From: Lentzea waywayandensis
GTDB lineage: Bacteria; Actinomycetota; Actinomycetes; Mycobacteriales; Pseudonocardiaceae
Assembly: GCF_900115955.1 (NCBI RefSeq)
Contig: NZ_FOYL01000009.1
Coordinates: forward strand, 62,001 to 126,000
Length of the DNA: 64,000 nt
Reading direction: 5' to 3'
The notes under the pieces: generated by a model
Database searches by the model: none
What the model was told of the DNA's origin: nothing
The model's input: the letters and a program-made list of their open reading frames with translations, nothing else
Position numbers and translations under genes: made by a program
Part shown: positions 25,718 to 35,261 of the stretch, piece by piece
Layout: every line of letters begins with the position of its first letter
Numbering within the stretch: the first letter of the stretch is position 1

Positions 25718-28700
25718 CTATCCGACCGTGAACGTCACCTTCAGCAGATCGCCGTGCCGGGTGACCGAGCTGACCGGCTGGTTGTTCAGCTCGACGGTGC
25801 GGACACCGGGGGCGTGCACGGTGATCGTCACCTGGCCCCGGTCCGCCGTGCGCCCGACCGCGAGCCGCAACGTGCTCCCGTCGAACACCGCGGAGGCGTT
25901 CTCCAGCTTCTTCGACGCCGTGAGCCACGTGCGCCCGTCGACCTCGACCGACTGCCGGTTGAGCAGGTCGATGCTCAGCGGCTTCTCGCCCGCCCTGCGC
26001 ACCAACGCGTACCCGCCGTCGTACAGCACGTCGTCACGCCGATCGCCGGCCAACTGGACGCGAACGTGCCCGTCCCGCACCTGCTGTGCCGACACGATCG
26101 CGCTCGGCGCGGCCGCCGACCTGGTCTCCAGCAACGTCGTGAACCTGGTGGCCGTGCCGTTACGCCGGGCCAGGACGAACGGGATCTGCTTGCCGTCCGT
26201 CGCGAGCCCCGGCCCGGTCGTCCGCAGCACCTGCGTGGACGACGGTTCGAGCGCCCGCATCGACAACACCGACTGCGGCGTCTTCCACTCGGCCTGCCAG
26301 GCACCGTCCGCCGCGGTTCCCTCGGCCACGAACCGCAATTCGTCGTAGCCGAAGTCCTTGTCGTTCGGGTCGAGCACGCACGTCCCGCAGGCCGGCGGGG
26401 CCATCGCCGGGCCGGACACCGTCAGGTCGCCGACGCCGTGCCACGACTGGTCGAACCGGTGCGCCGACGAACCGCGGGCGTCGAAGACGTCCACTGTGTA
26501 CTCGTCGGTCATCAGCTCGGACCGCCGCAGCGACACGTCCGGCATCGCCGCGTACGGCTTGTCCGCCCTGGCGTCGACCACCTTGAACCGGGGCGTGGTG
26601 CCGAAGTACTCCAGCGCGCCGCGGATGTTGCGGTCCTGGCTCTTGCCGTCGACCACGACGGTGTTGTGCGACACCGACTCGCGGTACCAGTTGTTGGTCA
26701 GGTCCGCGTTGTCGACGCCGTAGATCTGGCCGAGGTCGGTGGACTGCAACGCTCCCCCGCCGACGACGTCGAGGTGCAGCTTGTCCGCGTGCCCGTGGGT
26801 ACCGCCGGCGACACCGTGGTCGAGCCGCACCGCGTTGGCCTGGAAGGGATCGACCGCGCCGGAGAAGCCCAGCCGCACGTCGTCGAACAACGCCACGCCC
26901 GCCGCGCTCTCCACCACCAGCGAGATCCTGGCGGCGATGGCGTCCTTGGGCACGTCGGCGCTCACCGTCCGGGAACGCCAGCCGAGCAGGTCGTGGAACC
27001 TGGTCACGACCGGCGCCGACACACCCGCGGGCGTCACGAACGACAGCTCCAGCGACGCGCCACCGTTCTCCTTCAACGGCAGCAGCGGGGAGAAGGTCCG
27101 CGCGTCGAGCTTCACCGACGTCACGTTCCCGCCGGTCACCGGGACGTCGGTCGTCCACGCGCTGCGGTTCAGACCGCCGGTGACCTTCGCCGACGACGAA
27201 CCGCGGTACGGCAACGGAGACAGTTCGGCCGCGCCTTCGGCCTTCCAGCCCCGCGCCGAGTCCTCGAACCCTCCGGAACCCAGCAGGTCGTCGGCGAACA
27301 GGTCGACGTCGTCCACCGTCACGTCTCCCCGCACGGACAGCCGCACTGACCGGGCCAGCGGCGGCACGTCCAGGCCGGTCTCACGGGCCGACCAGGAGTC
27401 ACCGGAGATGGCCAGCGATCCCCGGCCGACCTCCCATCGGTCGAGCAGGAAGACCGCGTCGATGCTGCCCTTGCCCTTCGCCATCGCCTGCAGCGTCAGG
27501 TGACTGAGCCGGGTGCCGTCGAGCGGGAACGTCTGCGAGGCCGCGCCGGTCAGCCTGCGGTCCCTCCACGTGCCGCCGTCGAGCTGCCAGAACGCGGGTG
27601 TGGTCGCGTTGCCGAGCGATGCCTGTTCGAAACCGGGGTTCGGCACGAGGTTCGGCGCGTCCGAGGACCGCAGCACCGTCTCGCCGAGCCCGCCGAACGT
27701 GGCGCTGGGCTGGCGTGGCCCGCTCAGGCTCGGCAGCGTGTCGACGCCGAAGCGCAACGCCCACCGGTCCGAACGCGGGCGCCCGAGGTTGGTGTAGGCG
27801 TAGTTCAGGCCCGTCGCGAAGTCGCGTTCGCCGTACTCCGCGTAGGCCCACTCGGCGATCGCCGCGAAGCTCGGTCCGAAGCGCCGGCCCCACGTGCCAC
27901 CGTCACCGGCCGCCGGGATCGTCAGGTCCGGGTGCAGGTACGGCAGCAGGGTCGTGTGCATCGAGCGGAAGCGTTCGTCCACTGTGTAGTCACGTTCGCC
28001 CAGGTTGCGCGCGGAGACCGCGAGCGAGGTGAGCGCCTGCAACGCGTACACGTGGTAGCTGGCCGCACCCTCCCACCACCAGCCGTCGGACAGCCGGGCC
28101 TTGTTCAGCAGGAACTCGGTGCCCATCTCGGGATCGTCCAGAGCCCACTTCCGCAGGCCCTCGTCGCCGATCGCGGAGCCGACGCCGTGCACCGCCGCGA
28201 CCGTCCAGGCCTGGAAGTTCGACGTCACCGTCGGATACGACTGCACGAGTCCGGCCAGTGGCTTCAGCAGGTTCAGCGAGATGTCGACCCGGTCGGACTC
28301 GGGCAGCGTGTCGCGGATCAGGTCGTAGCCGTCGATCAGGCCGATCGCGGCGACCGCCTCGTCCAGCGACTGGTAGTGCACCCGGCCGTAGATCACGTTC
28401 AGCGGCACGGACAGGAACCGCTCGGCGTAGTACGCCAGGATGTCCCGCGCCTTGGCCGCGTAACGCTGGTCGCCCGTCACGCGGAAGGCGAGCCCGAGGT
28501 CGGCCACGGCCTGAGCGGCGTTGTTGTGCCAGATCTCGATCCACGCGGCGTCCAGCAGGTCACCGGTGTAGGACTTGCCGTCGATCGGGCAGCGGTGCAG
28601 CTTCGGGGAGCTGTAGTTGAACTCCAGCGAGGTGTTCGTGCCGGGGCACTTGAAGTTGCCGCTCCAGCCGCCGTGGTTCACCGGCTGGTCGAGCGGCCGC

Positions 28701-30175
28701 GCGAGCCACACGTCCGCCTCCGTCCTCACGACCGAGTCGAACGCCTTGCGCGCCCAGTCCTGCCCGGCGATCCGCTGTTTCAGCGCGTCGAGCTGCGCGG
28801 GAGTGCTGTAGACCCGTGGCGCGCCACCGGGAGAGGTCGCCTGTTCGGCCTTGAAACTCGCCTGCTGCACCAGGGACACGTCACCGGCGGGCGTCGCGGT
28901 CAGCACACCGGACGAGCCCGCGGGCAGCGACACGGAGACGATCGCGGACTCCCCCGGCTGCAACACCGGGGTCGCGGCGGGCGTGACCGAGCCAGGTCCG
29001 TCGACGGCCAGCTGAAGCGAGTCGGCGACGGCACGGCGGTTCGTGACCGTGGTCAGGAACTTCGCCTGGTTGCCCTCGGCCGCGCTCTTGGTCTGCGTGT
29101 CCGGCGAGATCCACGGCGACTCCGGCGTGACGCGGACGTCGTCGACCCACGCGGTGCCGGTGGCGTTCTGGATCGCCGGGATGATCTGGAGCTTCGTCAT
29201 CAGCGGCGGCACGCGGAACGTGCCGGAGATCGTCGTCCAGTCGCGCGAGCCGGTCAGCACGCCGTTGAGCAGGCCGGACGGCGAGTAGACGCTCTGGCCG
29301 TTCGCGTCGGTGTAGAGGAACCCGACGGTGACCCGCAGGCCGCCGGGGAAGTCGGTGTAGTCGGCGGTCTCGACCTTGTCGAGCTTGACCTTCGCGGAGA
29401 CCTGCACGACGGGCCAGGTCTTCTGGTCGAGCGGCACGGTGACGAAGCCGCCGATCTTCTGCGTCGGCGAGGCGTCGATGCGCAGCGACCGGGTGCCGTG
29501 GAAGGCCGTCGTGGCGTCGACCTTGTAGGTGGCGCTGAGGTACGGCGTGCACCAGGCCGGTGCCGGACAGGCCTCAGTGGACGGTGAGGTGAGCTCGAAG
29601 CTGGGGTTGTTGACCAGGTTCACCCACGACTCGGCCCGGACCTTCAGGTCGTCGAAGCGGACGGTCCCCTTGGCCCGGTCCAGCGCGACCGACAGGAACG
29701 CCGACACGGTGCCGGGTGGAACCGTGTGCACGTCGGCGCGCTCGGTCCAGTCCTGCGTACCGGTGAGGTTGACGCCCTTCCACGTGCGCTTGCCGGTGGC
29801 GTCGACGAACGCGATGCTGATCTTCGCCGCGTTGTCGGCGGTCGCGCCCTGCGCCACGTTGTCCAGCTGCACGCGACCGGACACCTTGACCGAACTGATC
29901 CGCCGCGCGTCGATCCCGAACGACGCCGACGTGGCGCCTTCCCAGGCCGTGCCCGTGGCGGACGTGACCGCGAGGGCGCTGTTCTCACGCTTGGCGCCGG
30001 CGGAGAGCGTCCACGACGTGGTGGCGTTCTCGAAGCCGCCGTTGCGCAGCAGCTCGTGTGCCACCGGTGTGTCCGGGGCCGGTGGTCCTGGTGCGGCGGA
30101 GGCGGTCGCACTCGTGGCGACGGCCATGGCCGCCACGACGACGAACGCCTGCGACACCGCGACAGTTCTTCTCAT
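25718..30175 (-). CDS. giant secreted heparinase II/III-type polysaccharide lyase with four CBM-like modules
   Basis: 1485 residues; signal peptide 1-28. CBM-like beta-sandwiches at 38-181 and 184-352 each begin with an 'N-x-GFE/PSFE' motif. A linker domain runs 353-445 and an alpha/alpha-barrel alginate-lyase/heparinase part about 455-840, with SNFQAW...VHG (Asn653, His664) and EGAASYHVY (Tyr707, His708). Two more CBM-like modules (842-962, 963-1103) then interrupt the enzyme. The heparinase II/III beta-sandwich resumes at 1112 with NAVRLDHG and HGHADKLHLD. The fold cleaves uronic-acid polysaccharides by beta-elimination. The ATG has GGAGGA four bases upstream, and locus operators lie in the leader. 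The nested arrangement is odd (see findings). Confidence 0.8.
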   Translation of the reverse strand: MRRTVAVSQAFVVVAAMAVATSATASAAPGPPAPDTPVAHELLRNGGFENATTSWTLSAGAKRENSALAVTSATGTAWEGATSASFGIDARRISSVKVSGRVQLDNVAQGATADNAAKISIAFVDATGKRTWKGVNLTGTQDWTERADVHTVPPGTVSAFLSVALDRAKGTVRFDDLKVRAESWVNLVNNPSFELTSPSTEACPAPAWCTPYLSATYKVDATTAFHGTRSLRIDASPTQKIGGFVTVPLDQKTWPVVQVSAKVKLDKVETADYTDFPGGLRVTVGFLYTDANGQSVYSPSGLLNGVLTGSRDWTTISGTFRVPPLMTKLQIIPAIQNATGTAWVDDVRVTPESPWISPDTQTKSAAEGNQAKFLTTVTNRRAVADSLQLAVDGPGSVTPAATPVLQPGESAIVSVSLPAGSSGVLTATPAGDVSLVQQASFKAEQATSPGGAPRVYSTPAQLDALKQRIAGQDWARKAFDSVVRTEADVWLARPLDQPVNHGGWSGNFKCPGTNTSLEFNYSSPKLHRCPIDGKSYTGDLLDAAWIEIWHNNAAQAVADLGLAFRVTGDQRYAAKARDILAYYAERFLSVPLNVIYGRVHYQSLDEAVAAIGLIDGYDLIRDTLPESDRVDISLNLLKPLAGLVQSYPTVTSNFQAWTVAAVHGVGSAIGDEGLRKWALDDPEMGTEFLLNKARLSDGWWWEGAASYHVYALQALTSLAVSARNLGERDYTVDERFRSMHTTLLPYLHPDLTIPAAGDGGTWGRRFGPSFAAIAEWAYAEYGERDFATGLNYAYTNLGRPRSDRWALRFGVDTLPSLSGPRQPSATFGGLGETVLRSSDAPNLVPNPGFEQASLGNATTPAFWQLDGGTWRDRRLTGAASQTFPLDGTRLSHLTLQAMAKGKGSIDAVFLLDRWEVGRGSLAISGDSWSARETGLDVPPLARSVRLSVRGDVTVDDVDLFADDLLGSGGFEDSARGWKAEGAAELSPLPYRGSSSAKVTGGLNRSAWTTDVPVTGGNVTSVKLDARTFSPLLPLKENGGASLELSFVTPAGVSAPVVTRFHDLLGWRSRTVSADVPKDAIAARISLVVESAAGVALFDDVRLGFSGAVDPFQANAVRLDHGVAGGTHGHADKLHLDVVGGGALQSTDLGQIYGVDNADLTNNWYRESVSHNTVVVDGKSQDRNIRGALEYFGTTPRFKVVDARADKPYAAMPDVSLRRSELMTDEYTVDVFDARGSSAHRFDQSWHGVGDLTVSGPAMAPPACGTCVLDPNDKDFGYDELRFVAEGTAADGAWQAEWKTPQSVLSMRALEPSSTQVLRTTGPGLATDGKQIPFVLARRNGTATRFTTLLETRSAAAPSAIVSAQQVRDGHVRVQLAGDRRDDVLYDGGYALVRRAGEKPLSIDLLNRQSVEVDGRTWLTASKKLENASAVFDGSTLRLAVGRTADRGQVTITVHAPGVRTVELNNQPVSSVTRHGDLLKVTFTVG

Positions 30176-30192
30176 CGGGTTCCTCCAGATAA

Positions 30193-30220
30193 GAATTCAT
30201 TCCGCCTGAGGGAAGGAATG
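30193..30220. promoter_or_regulatory. GntR-type operator in the giant lyase leader
   Basis: GAATTCATTCC (30193-30203) and GGAATG (30215-30220) form CATTCC-N11-GGAATG, 18-45 bp before the lyase start. Confidence 0.55.
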
Positions 30221-30243
30221 CAACGGCCCCCGCACGTTGCCGG

Positions 30244-30273
30244 AATCCTGCGACATCACGGAAGTCCAGTCAA
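30244..30273 (-). promoter_or_regulatory. candidate promoter of the giant lyase
   Basis: On the minus strand TTGACT (30273-30268), 18-nt spacer, AGGATT (30249-30244). Same -35 and spacing as the other promoters of the locus; the -10 box is poor. Confidence 0.4.
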
Positions 30274-30313
30274 TGCCCGGTTTTCGCCCGACCGTCCACA
30301 CCGGAATCTTTGT

Positions 30314-30328
30314 GGAATGACTTCATCC
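30314..30328. promoter_or_regulatory. GntR-type operator before PL14-like paralogue 2
   Basis: GGAATGACTTCATCC, an imperfect palindrome ending four bases before the -35 box TTGACC. Same placement as at 24738. Confidence 0.6.
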
Positions 30329-30332
30329 TCCG

Positions 30333-30362
30333 TTGACCCACCGCCCGCCACGTGGCAATACT
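30333..30362 (+). promoter_or_regulatory. promoter of PL14-like paralogue 2
   Basis: TTGACC (30333-30338), 18-nt spacer, AATACT (30357-30362). Confidence 0.55.
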
Positions 30363-30433
30363 GCGTCAGGTAAGTGGTGCAGACCATCTCGTCCTCCCGC
30401 CCGCCCGCGGGTCACACCCTGTGGAGGAAGTGC

Positions 30434-31276
30434 ATGCGAACAAAGGCGTTGCTCGCGCTTTCCAGCTGCGTGGCGATAGTCGCCACGACCATTGCCGCAC
30501 CCTCGGCGATGGCCGCCGCGCTGAACAACTACTTCGAAACCCCTGCCGCCGGCTCGCCCTACACGCTCGCGAAATGGGCCGCCGACGGCTGGAACGCGCC
30601 CTGGCACCAGGGACTCGACACCCGCACGTACATCGACTCCAGCGTGAAGCGCAGCGGCAGCAAGTCGCTGCGGGTCACCTACCCGGCCGGGCAGTACGGG
30701 CCGGGCCCGTCCGGCGCGCAGGCACCGTTCGCGATCCCACGCGCCCAGCAGTACTACGTGGCGCAGTGGGTGCGCTTCAGCTCGGACTTCAGCTGGGGCA
30801 ACACGAACTTCGCCGGCAAGGTCGGCGTCGGGCTCGGCGCGGGCGCGTCCTGCTCCGGCGGTCAGGCCTGCGACGGGTACAACGGCTTCACGTCGCGGTT
30901 CATCTGGCGCAGCGGCGGCAAGGCCGCGATCTACTACTACAGCATGGATCACGCCAGCCAGTACGGCGACTACCGCGATCTCTCGCTCGACGGGCAGCCG
31001 GTCTACTACCCGCCGGGCCAGTGGGTCGAGATCGTGCAGCGGGTCAAGGTGAACACCGTGACGAACGGCAACGCCAACCCGGACGGCGAGATCCAGGTGT
31101 GGTTCAACGGCAGGTCGGCCGCGTTGATCACCGGGCTGAAGTTCGTCCGCAACGGCGACCTGATCGACCGGGCGTACCTGTCGTCGTTCGCCGGTGGCGG
31201 CGATGCCAGCTTCGCACCGACCAGGACCGGATACATCTGGTACGACGACCTGCGCGTGAACACCAGCCCCATCTAG
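30434..31276 (+). CDS. secreted PL14-like polysaccharide lyase (paralogue 2)
   Basis: 280 residues from the ATG with GGAGGAAG upstream; an upstream in-frame ATG lacks a site and precedes the signal. Signal peptide is residues 1-28 (AMAAA). It aligns along its whole length with the protein at 24829: 'YYVAQWVRFSSDFSWGN', 'CDGYNGFTSRF', 'PPGQWVEIVQRVKVNTV', 'GEIQVWFNG' and the shared end 'YIWYDDLRVNTSPI'. The pair flanks the giant lyase, so three exported depolymerases are coordinated by the same operator. It ends one base before the convergent zinc dehydrogenase with no terminator. Confidence 0.72.
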   Translation: MRTKALLALSSCVAIVATTIAAPSAMAAALNNYFETPAAGSPYTLAKWAADGWNAPWHQGLDTRTYIDSSVKRSGSKSLRVTYPAGQYGPGPSGAQAPFAIPRAQQYYVAQWVRFSSDFSWGNTNFAGKVGVGLGAGASCSGGQACDGYNGFTSRFIWRSGGKAAIYYYSMDHASQYGDYRDLSLDGQPVYYPPGQWVEIVQRVKVNTVTNGNANPDGEIQVWFNGRSAALITGLKFVRNGDLIDRAYLSSFAGGGDASFAPTRTGYIWYDDLRVNTSPI

Positions 31277-31277
31277 G

Positions 31278-32285
31278 TCAGCCATGGGTCACCAGCGGCT
31301 TCTCCGGCAGCAGCGCCAGGGTCTCCGGTAGCAAGTCGAACGTCAGGTGATCGCTGAACACCGGCAGGGGATCCACCTCGCCCCCGGCCACGAGAGCGAG
31401 CACGGCGGGCAGGTGCGGCGTGATGTCGGGCCTGCCCGTCGTGAACGTGACGGCGTTCATGTACATCGGCCCGGTGGGCACCGTGACGCCGGCGAAGTAG
31501 ATGCCGGCGCTGTGGCAGTGCCCACCGGGTTCGGTCGCCTTCAACGCCGCCGTGAGCCCGTCCGGATGCCCGGAGGCGTCGTAGGTCAGCGGGAACTCCC
31601 GCTGGTCCAGGTCCGCTGCCGATGCGACCGCCTGCGCGCCATACCCCTCAGCAATGGCGCGACGACGTTCGCTGGCATCGACGTAGACGACCCGGGACGC
31701 GTTCAGCGCACGAGCGAACGCGCAGGCGTACAACCCGATGCTGGTCCCTCCGAACACGAGCAGCGGCGCACCGGGAGCGTGCGTCTGTCCCTTGAGGACG
31801 CTGCCGTACGCGTCCGTCAGGTTGTCCGAGGCCGACGCGAACGCCGCAGGTCCGACCCCGTCCGGCAGCTTGACCAGGTTCGCCGCCGCCCACGGCACCC
31901 GCACCAGCTCGGAGAACAGGCCGCCCCACGCACCGCCGAGCGGCAGCCCGAACATCGCGTATCGGGGCACCGAGAGACAACGCGACGGCGCTCCCGCCGA
32001 ACACGTGGCACAGGTCCCGCACGAGATGTGCCACGGAACGACGACGAGATCACCGGCGACCAGCCCGGAGACCTCGTCGCCCACCTCCACGACCTCGGCC
32101 ACGCACTCGTGCCCGAGCTGCAACGGCGCCGGGAACGGTGTGCGTCCCGCGATCACCGCCCGGTCGAGGTCGCACGTGGTGGCGGCGACCGGCCGCACCA
32201 CCGCGTCGCCGGGATCGACGACGCGCGCGTCCGGAACCTCACGCCAGCGCAGCTCACGAGTCCCGATGTACTCCAGCACCCTCAT
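31278..32285 (-). CDS. zinc-dependent sugar/alcohol dehydrogenase (MDR family)
   Basis: 335 residues. Catalytic zinc ligands Cys38 and His59-Glu60 (LGHECVAE); structural Cys cluster in CGTCATCSAGAPSRC; nucleotide-binding loop FGGTSIGLYA is a divergent Rossmann motif. It is last in the operon gntR-oxidoreductase-binding protein-two permeases, and its ATG overlaps the permease stop (ATGA). In this position it should oxidise or reduce an imported sugar or its product. Which carbon is attacked cannot be told. Confidence 0.82.
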   Translation of the reverse strand: MRVLEYIGTRELRWREVPDARVVDPGDAVVRPVAATTCDLDRAVIAGRTPFPAPLQLGHECVAEVVEVGDEVSGLVAGDLVVVPWHISCGTCATCSAGAPSRCLSVPRYAMFGLPLGGAWGGLFSELVRVPWAAANLVKLPDGVGPAAFASASDNLTDAYGSVLKGQTHAPGAPLLVFGGTSIGLYACAFARALNASRVVYVDASERRRAIAEGYGAQAVASAADLDQREFPLTYDASGHPDGLTAALKATEPGGHCHSAGIYFAGVTVPTGPMYMNAVTFTTGRPDITPHLPAVLALVAGGEVDPLPVFSDHLTFDLLPETLALLPEKPLVTHG

Positions 32286-33109
32286 TTCACACTCCCTGCG
32301 GTGAGTCCTGACCGCCAGTACCGTTGCAACAAAAGGAAAGCGAGTACCAGCGGCAACAACGCGAACAGCGAGCCGACGACCATCAGCGGGTAGTAGTCGG
32401 GGTCGATGTTCGCGAGCGAGTTCCAGCTGTAGAGGCCGAGGCTGACCGGGTAGAGGTTCTGGTCGGACAACATCACCAGCGGCAGGAAGAAGTTGTTCCA
32501 GATCGACGTGAGCTGGAACAGGAAGATCGTCACATAGCCCGGTGCCAGCATCCGCAGTCCGACGAACGCGAAGCTGCGGATCTCCGTCGCGCCGTCGACC
32601 CGTGCCGCTTCCAGCACCTCGTTCGGCACGTAGGCCGCGGAGAACACCCGCGCCAGGTACACGCCGAACGGGTTGAACAGGACCGGGATGATCACCGACC
32701 AGATCGTGTTCGCCGCACCGGCCGCCGACGCCATCAGGTACAGCGGCAGCGCCAGCACCGCGGCCGGCACCATCACCGACACCAGCACCAGCGCGAACAG
32801 CTGGTTCTTGCCGGTGAACGAGAACTTGTCGAACACGTACCCGGCGGCCGTGCTGATCAACGCGCCGACCGCCGCGCCGCCGGCCGCGTACAGGATGCTG
32901 TTGAGGTACCAGCGCCCGTAGATGCCCTTCTCCTGCGTGAACAAACCCTTGACGTTGTCCACCAGGGCGAAGTTCTCGAGTGAGAAGAAGTCGGACGCGA
33001 ACAGCGCCTCGGTGTCCACAGTGGAGGCGAGCAGCAGCCAGACCAGCGGCAGCAACGCGTACAGCGCGCCGACGCCGATCACGACGTTCGCGGTGAGCCG
33101 TCCGGTCAT
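32282..33109 (-). CDS. sugar ABC transporter permease (MalG type)
   Basis: 275 residues, six membrane helices. The inner-membrane component signature EAARVDGATEIRSFAFVGL is near residues 165-185. It pairs with the upstream MalF-type permease and lipoprotein. Starts and stops overlap by ATGA on both sides. There is no ATPase gene in the operon; in actinobacteria a shared MsiK-like ATPase usually serves. Confidence 0.88.
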   Translation of the reverse strand: MTGRLTANVVIGVGALYALLPLVWLLLASTVDTEALFASDFFSLENFALVDNVKGLFTQEKGIYGRWYLNSILYAAGGAAVGALISTAAGYVFDKFSFTGKNQLFALVLVSVMVPAAVLALPLYLMASAAGAANTIWSVIIPVLFNPFGVYLARVFSAAYVPNEVLEAARVDGATEIRSFAFVGLRMLAPGYVTIFLFQLTSIWNNFFLPLVMLSDQNLYPVSLGLYSWNSLANIDPDYYPLMVVGSLFALLPLVLAFLLLQRYWRSGLTAGSVK

Positions 33110-33987
33110 GCCTTACCTCCCCGCGCGGCGCCGCGGGTGACGGCGAACGAGAGCAGACAGCACACGATCAGCAGCAACACCGAGGCCGCCGAGGCGAGGC
33201 TGTGGTTGTTGCGGGCGAACGCGGCGTCGTAGATGTACATGTTCGGGGTGAAGCGCGGGCCGATCAGCGGCGTGACCTTGCTGAGCAGCATGGGTTCGGT
33301 GAACAGCTGCAACGCGCCGATCACGGTGAAGATCAGCACGGTGACGATCGTGCCCCTGATCAGCGGCACCTTGATCGTCACGGCCGACCGCACGGGCCCG
33401 GCGCCGTCGATCGCGGCCGCCTCGATCACCTCCTGCGGCACGGCCCGCAGCGCGGCGAAGAAGATGACCGTGGTGTAGCCGAGACCACTCCACAACGCGA
33501 TGTTCACCAGCGACGGCACGACCATCTCGAGCCCGAGGAAGTCGACCTCCAGATCGAGGCCCTTCATCAGGTCGATCACCGGCGAGATGCCGGGCGTGTA
33601 GAGGTAGAGCCAGATGACGGTGGCGATGATGCCCGGCACGGCGTGTGGCACGAACAGGATGGTCTGGCTGATCTGCCGCAACCGCACGACGCCCGAGTCG
33701 AACAGCAGCGCCAGCGACAACGCGCCGACGATCACCAAGGGAATGAACACGGCCGAGTACAGCAACGTGACGCCGACGCCCTGCAGGAAGCTGGGGTCGG
33801 TGAGCACGACGCCGTAGTTGCGCAGCCCGACGAACGCCGTCTGGCCGTTGCCGAAGCCGAGCCCGGTGTGCGTGCGGGCGAAGAAGCTCAGGTAGATCGC
33901 GTACAGCGTGGGCGCGAGGAACACGACGGCCAGCAGCGCGACGAACGGGCCGAGCAGCAGGCCGATGGCGGAGCGTTGCCTGATCAT
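33106..33987 (-). CDS. sugar ABC transporter permease (MalF type)
   Basis: 293 residues with six membrane helices and the EAA loop 'VIEAAAIDGAGPVRSAVTIK' near residues 190-210. It forms the channel with the MalG-type partner. Coupled by ATGA overlap to the gene before and after. Confidence 0.88.
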   Translation of the reverse strand: MIRQRSAIGLLLGPFVALLAVVFLAPTLYAIYLSFFARTHTGLGFGNGQTAFVGLRNYGVVLTDPSFLQGVGVTLLYSAVFIPLVIVGALSLALLFDSGVVRLRQISQTILFVPHAVPGIIATVIWLYLYTPGISPVIDLMKGLDLEVDFLGLEMVVPSLVNIALWSGLGYTTVIFFAALRAVPQEVIEAAAIDGAGPVRSAVTIKVPLIRGTIVTVLIFTVIGALQLFTEPMLLSKVTPLIGPRFTPNMYIYDAAFARNNHSLASAASVLLLIVCCLLSFAVTRGAARGGKA

Positions 33988-35261
33988 GAGCGCCTCACCG
34001 ACAGACCGAGGCTGCGCATGTCCGGCAACGTCTCCGCCTCGGCATCACGAAGAGCCTGCGCGATCGTGGTGCCGTAAGGGATTCGAGCGAGGCCGTGGTG
34101 GATGGACGTGGCGGTGGACTGCATGCGCGGCCCCCACATCCAGCCGCCGTGCTGGAGCTCGTACTGCTTCGCGGCGAGGCCGTAGAGGTCCTGGCCGCCG
34201 TAGAACGTGGTCTTGAACTGCTTCGCGGCCGCGTCCCACAGCTTCGGCGCGGCGGGCAGCAGGCTGGACCGCCCGCTCGACAGGCGCGCGGTGATCGCCT
34301 CGGGCGAGGTCGACATCCATTCGATGAACCGCATCGCCCGTTCCTTCTTGACGCTCTCCGCGGTGATCACGTGCAGCGAGGCGCCGTCCCGTCCGATCGA
34401 CGGCTTCGCGAGATCCCACTGGGGTGCCGCCGCGATGCGCCACTTCCCCGCGCCCCCGGGCACCGAGGACGCCAGCGCGGCGACACCCCACGTGCTGACC
34501 AGGTGGCTGGCGACCCGTCCCTCGGCGAGCGCGGCGAGCCACTCCTGACTGCTGCCGGGCGCGAGGAACAACAACTGCTCGTCGAGCAGGCCCTGCCAGT
34601 ACTCGGCCGCCTTCAGCGACCCCGCGTCGGTGAAGTTGACGACCCACGAGTCGCCGTCGACACCGAACCAGCGACCGCCGGTCTGCATGACATGAGCGGC
34701 GAACAGGTTGTAGCCGTTGGGGTGGAAGGCGGTCAGGTAGATGTTCCTGGCCTTCAGGGCGCGGGCCGCCTCGCGGAACTCGTCCCACGTCGTCGGCACG
34801 TCGACACCGTGCTCGCGGAGGATGTCCTCGCGGTACAGCATCAGCAACGGCGGCAGGTCGAGCGGAACGCCGTAGACGCGGCCGCCGAACGTCGCGCCGG
34901 ACCACGCCACCTCGCCGAGCTCGGCACGCAGCTGCGCGCTGACCAAGTCGGTCATGTCGGTGGCGACGCCGTCCAGCGCGAACATCGGCAGGTCGGCGTC
35001 GGCCATCGACACCACGTCCGGCGCGTTGCCCGCGCGGGCGGCGTTGGACAGCTTCGCGTTGCCGCCGGCGAAACCCGAGGTCACCGTCTCCAGCACCACG
35101 GGTTCGCGAGGGTTCTTGGCGTTCCAGGCGTCCACGACGGTGTTCGTGCCGCGCAACGACGACCAGAACTTCAGCGGCCCGTTCGGATCCTTTGTGGACG
35201 ACGAGCACCCCGTCAGCAGGGTCAGACCGGCCGCAGCGAGCAGGCTGCGACGGGTGATCAT
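33984..35261 (-). CDS. sugar-binding lipoprotein of the first ABC importer
   Basis: 425 residues. The N-terminus MITRRSLLAAAGLTLLTGC is a Tat-like lipoprotein signal with the lipidated Cys19. The rest is a family 1 extracellular solute-binding protein ('NAARAGNAPDVVSMADADLP', 'VPTTWDEFREAARALKA'). It captures an oligosaccharide outside the membrane and delivers it to the two permeases. Operon position implies a breakdown product of the lyases. Confidence 0.87.
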   Translation of the reverse strand: MITRRSLLAAAGLTLLTGCSSSTKDPNGPLKFWSSLRGTNTVVDAWNAKNPREPVVLETVTSGFAGGNAKLSNAARAGNAPDVVSMADADLPMFALDGVATDMTDLVSAQLRAELGEVAWSGATFGGRVYGVPLDLPPLLMLYREDILREHGVDVPTTWDEFREAARALKARNIYLTAFHPNGYNLFAAHVMQTGGRWFGVDGDSWVVNFTDAGSLKAAEYWQGLLDEQLLFLAPGSSQEWLAALAEGRVASHLVSTWGVAALASSVPGGAGKWRIAAAPQWDLAKPSIGRDGASLHVITAESVKKERAMRFIEWMSTSPEAITARLSSGRSSLLPAAPKLWDAAAKQFKTTFYGGQDLYGLAAKQYELQHGGWMWGPRMQSTATSIHHGLARIPYGTTIAQALRDAEAETLPDMRSLGLSVRRS

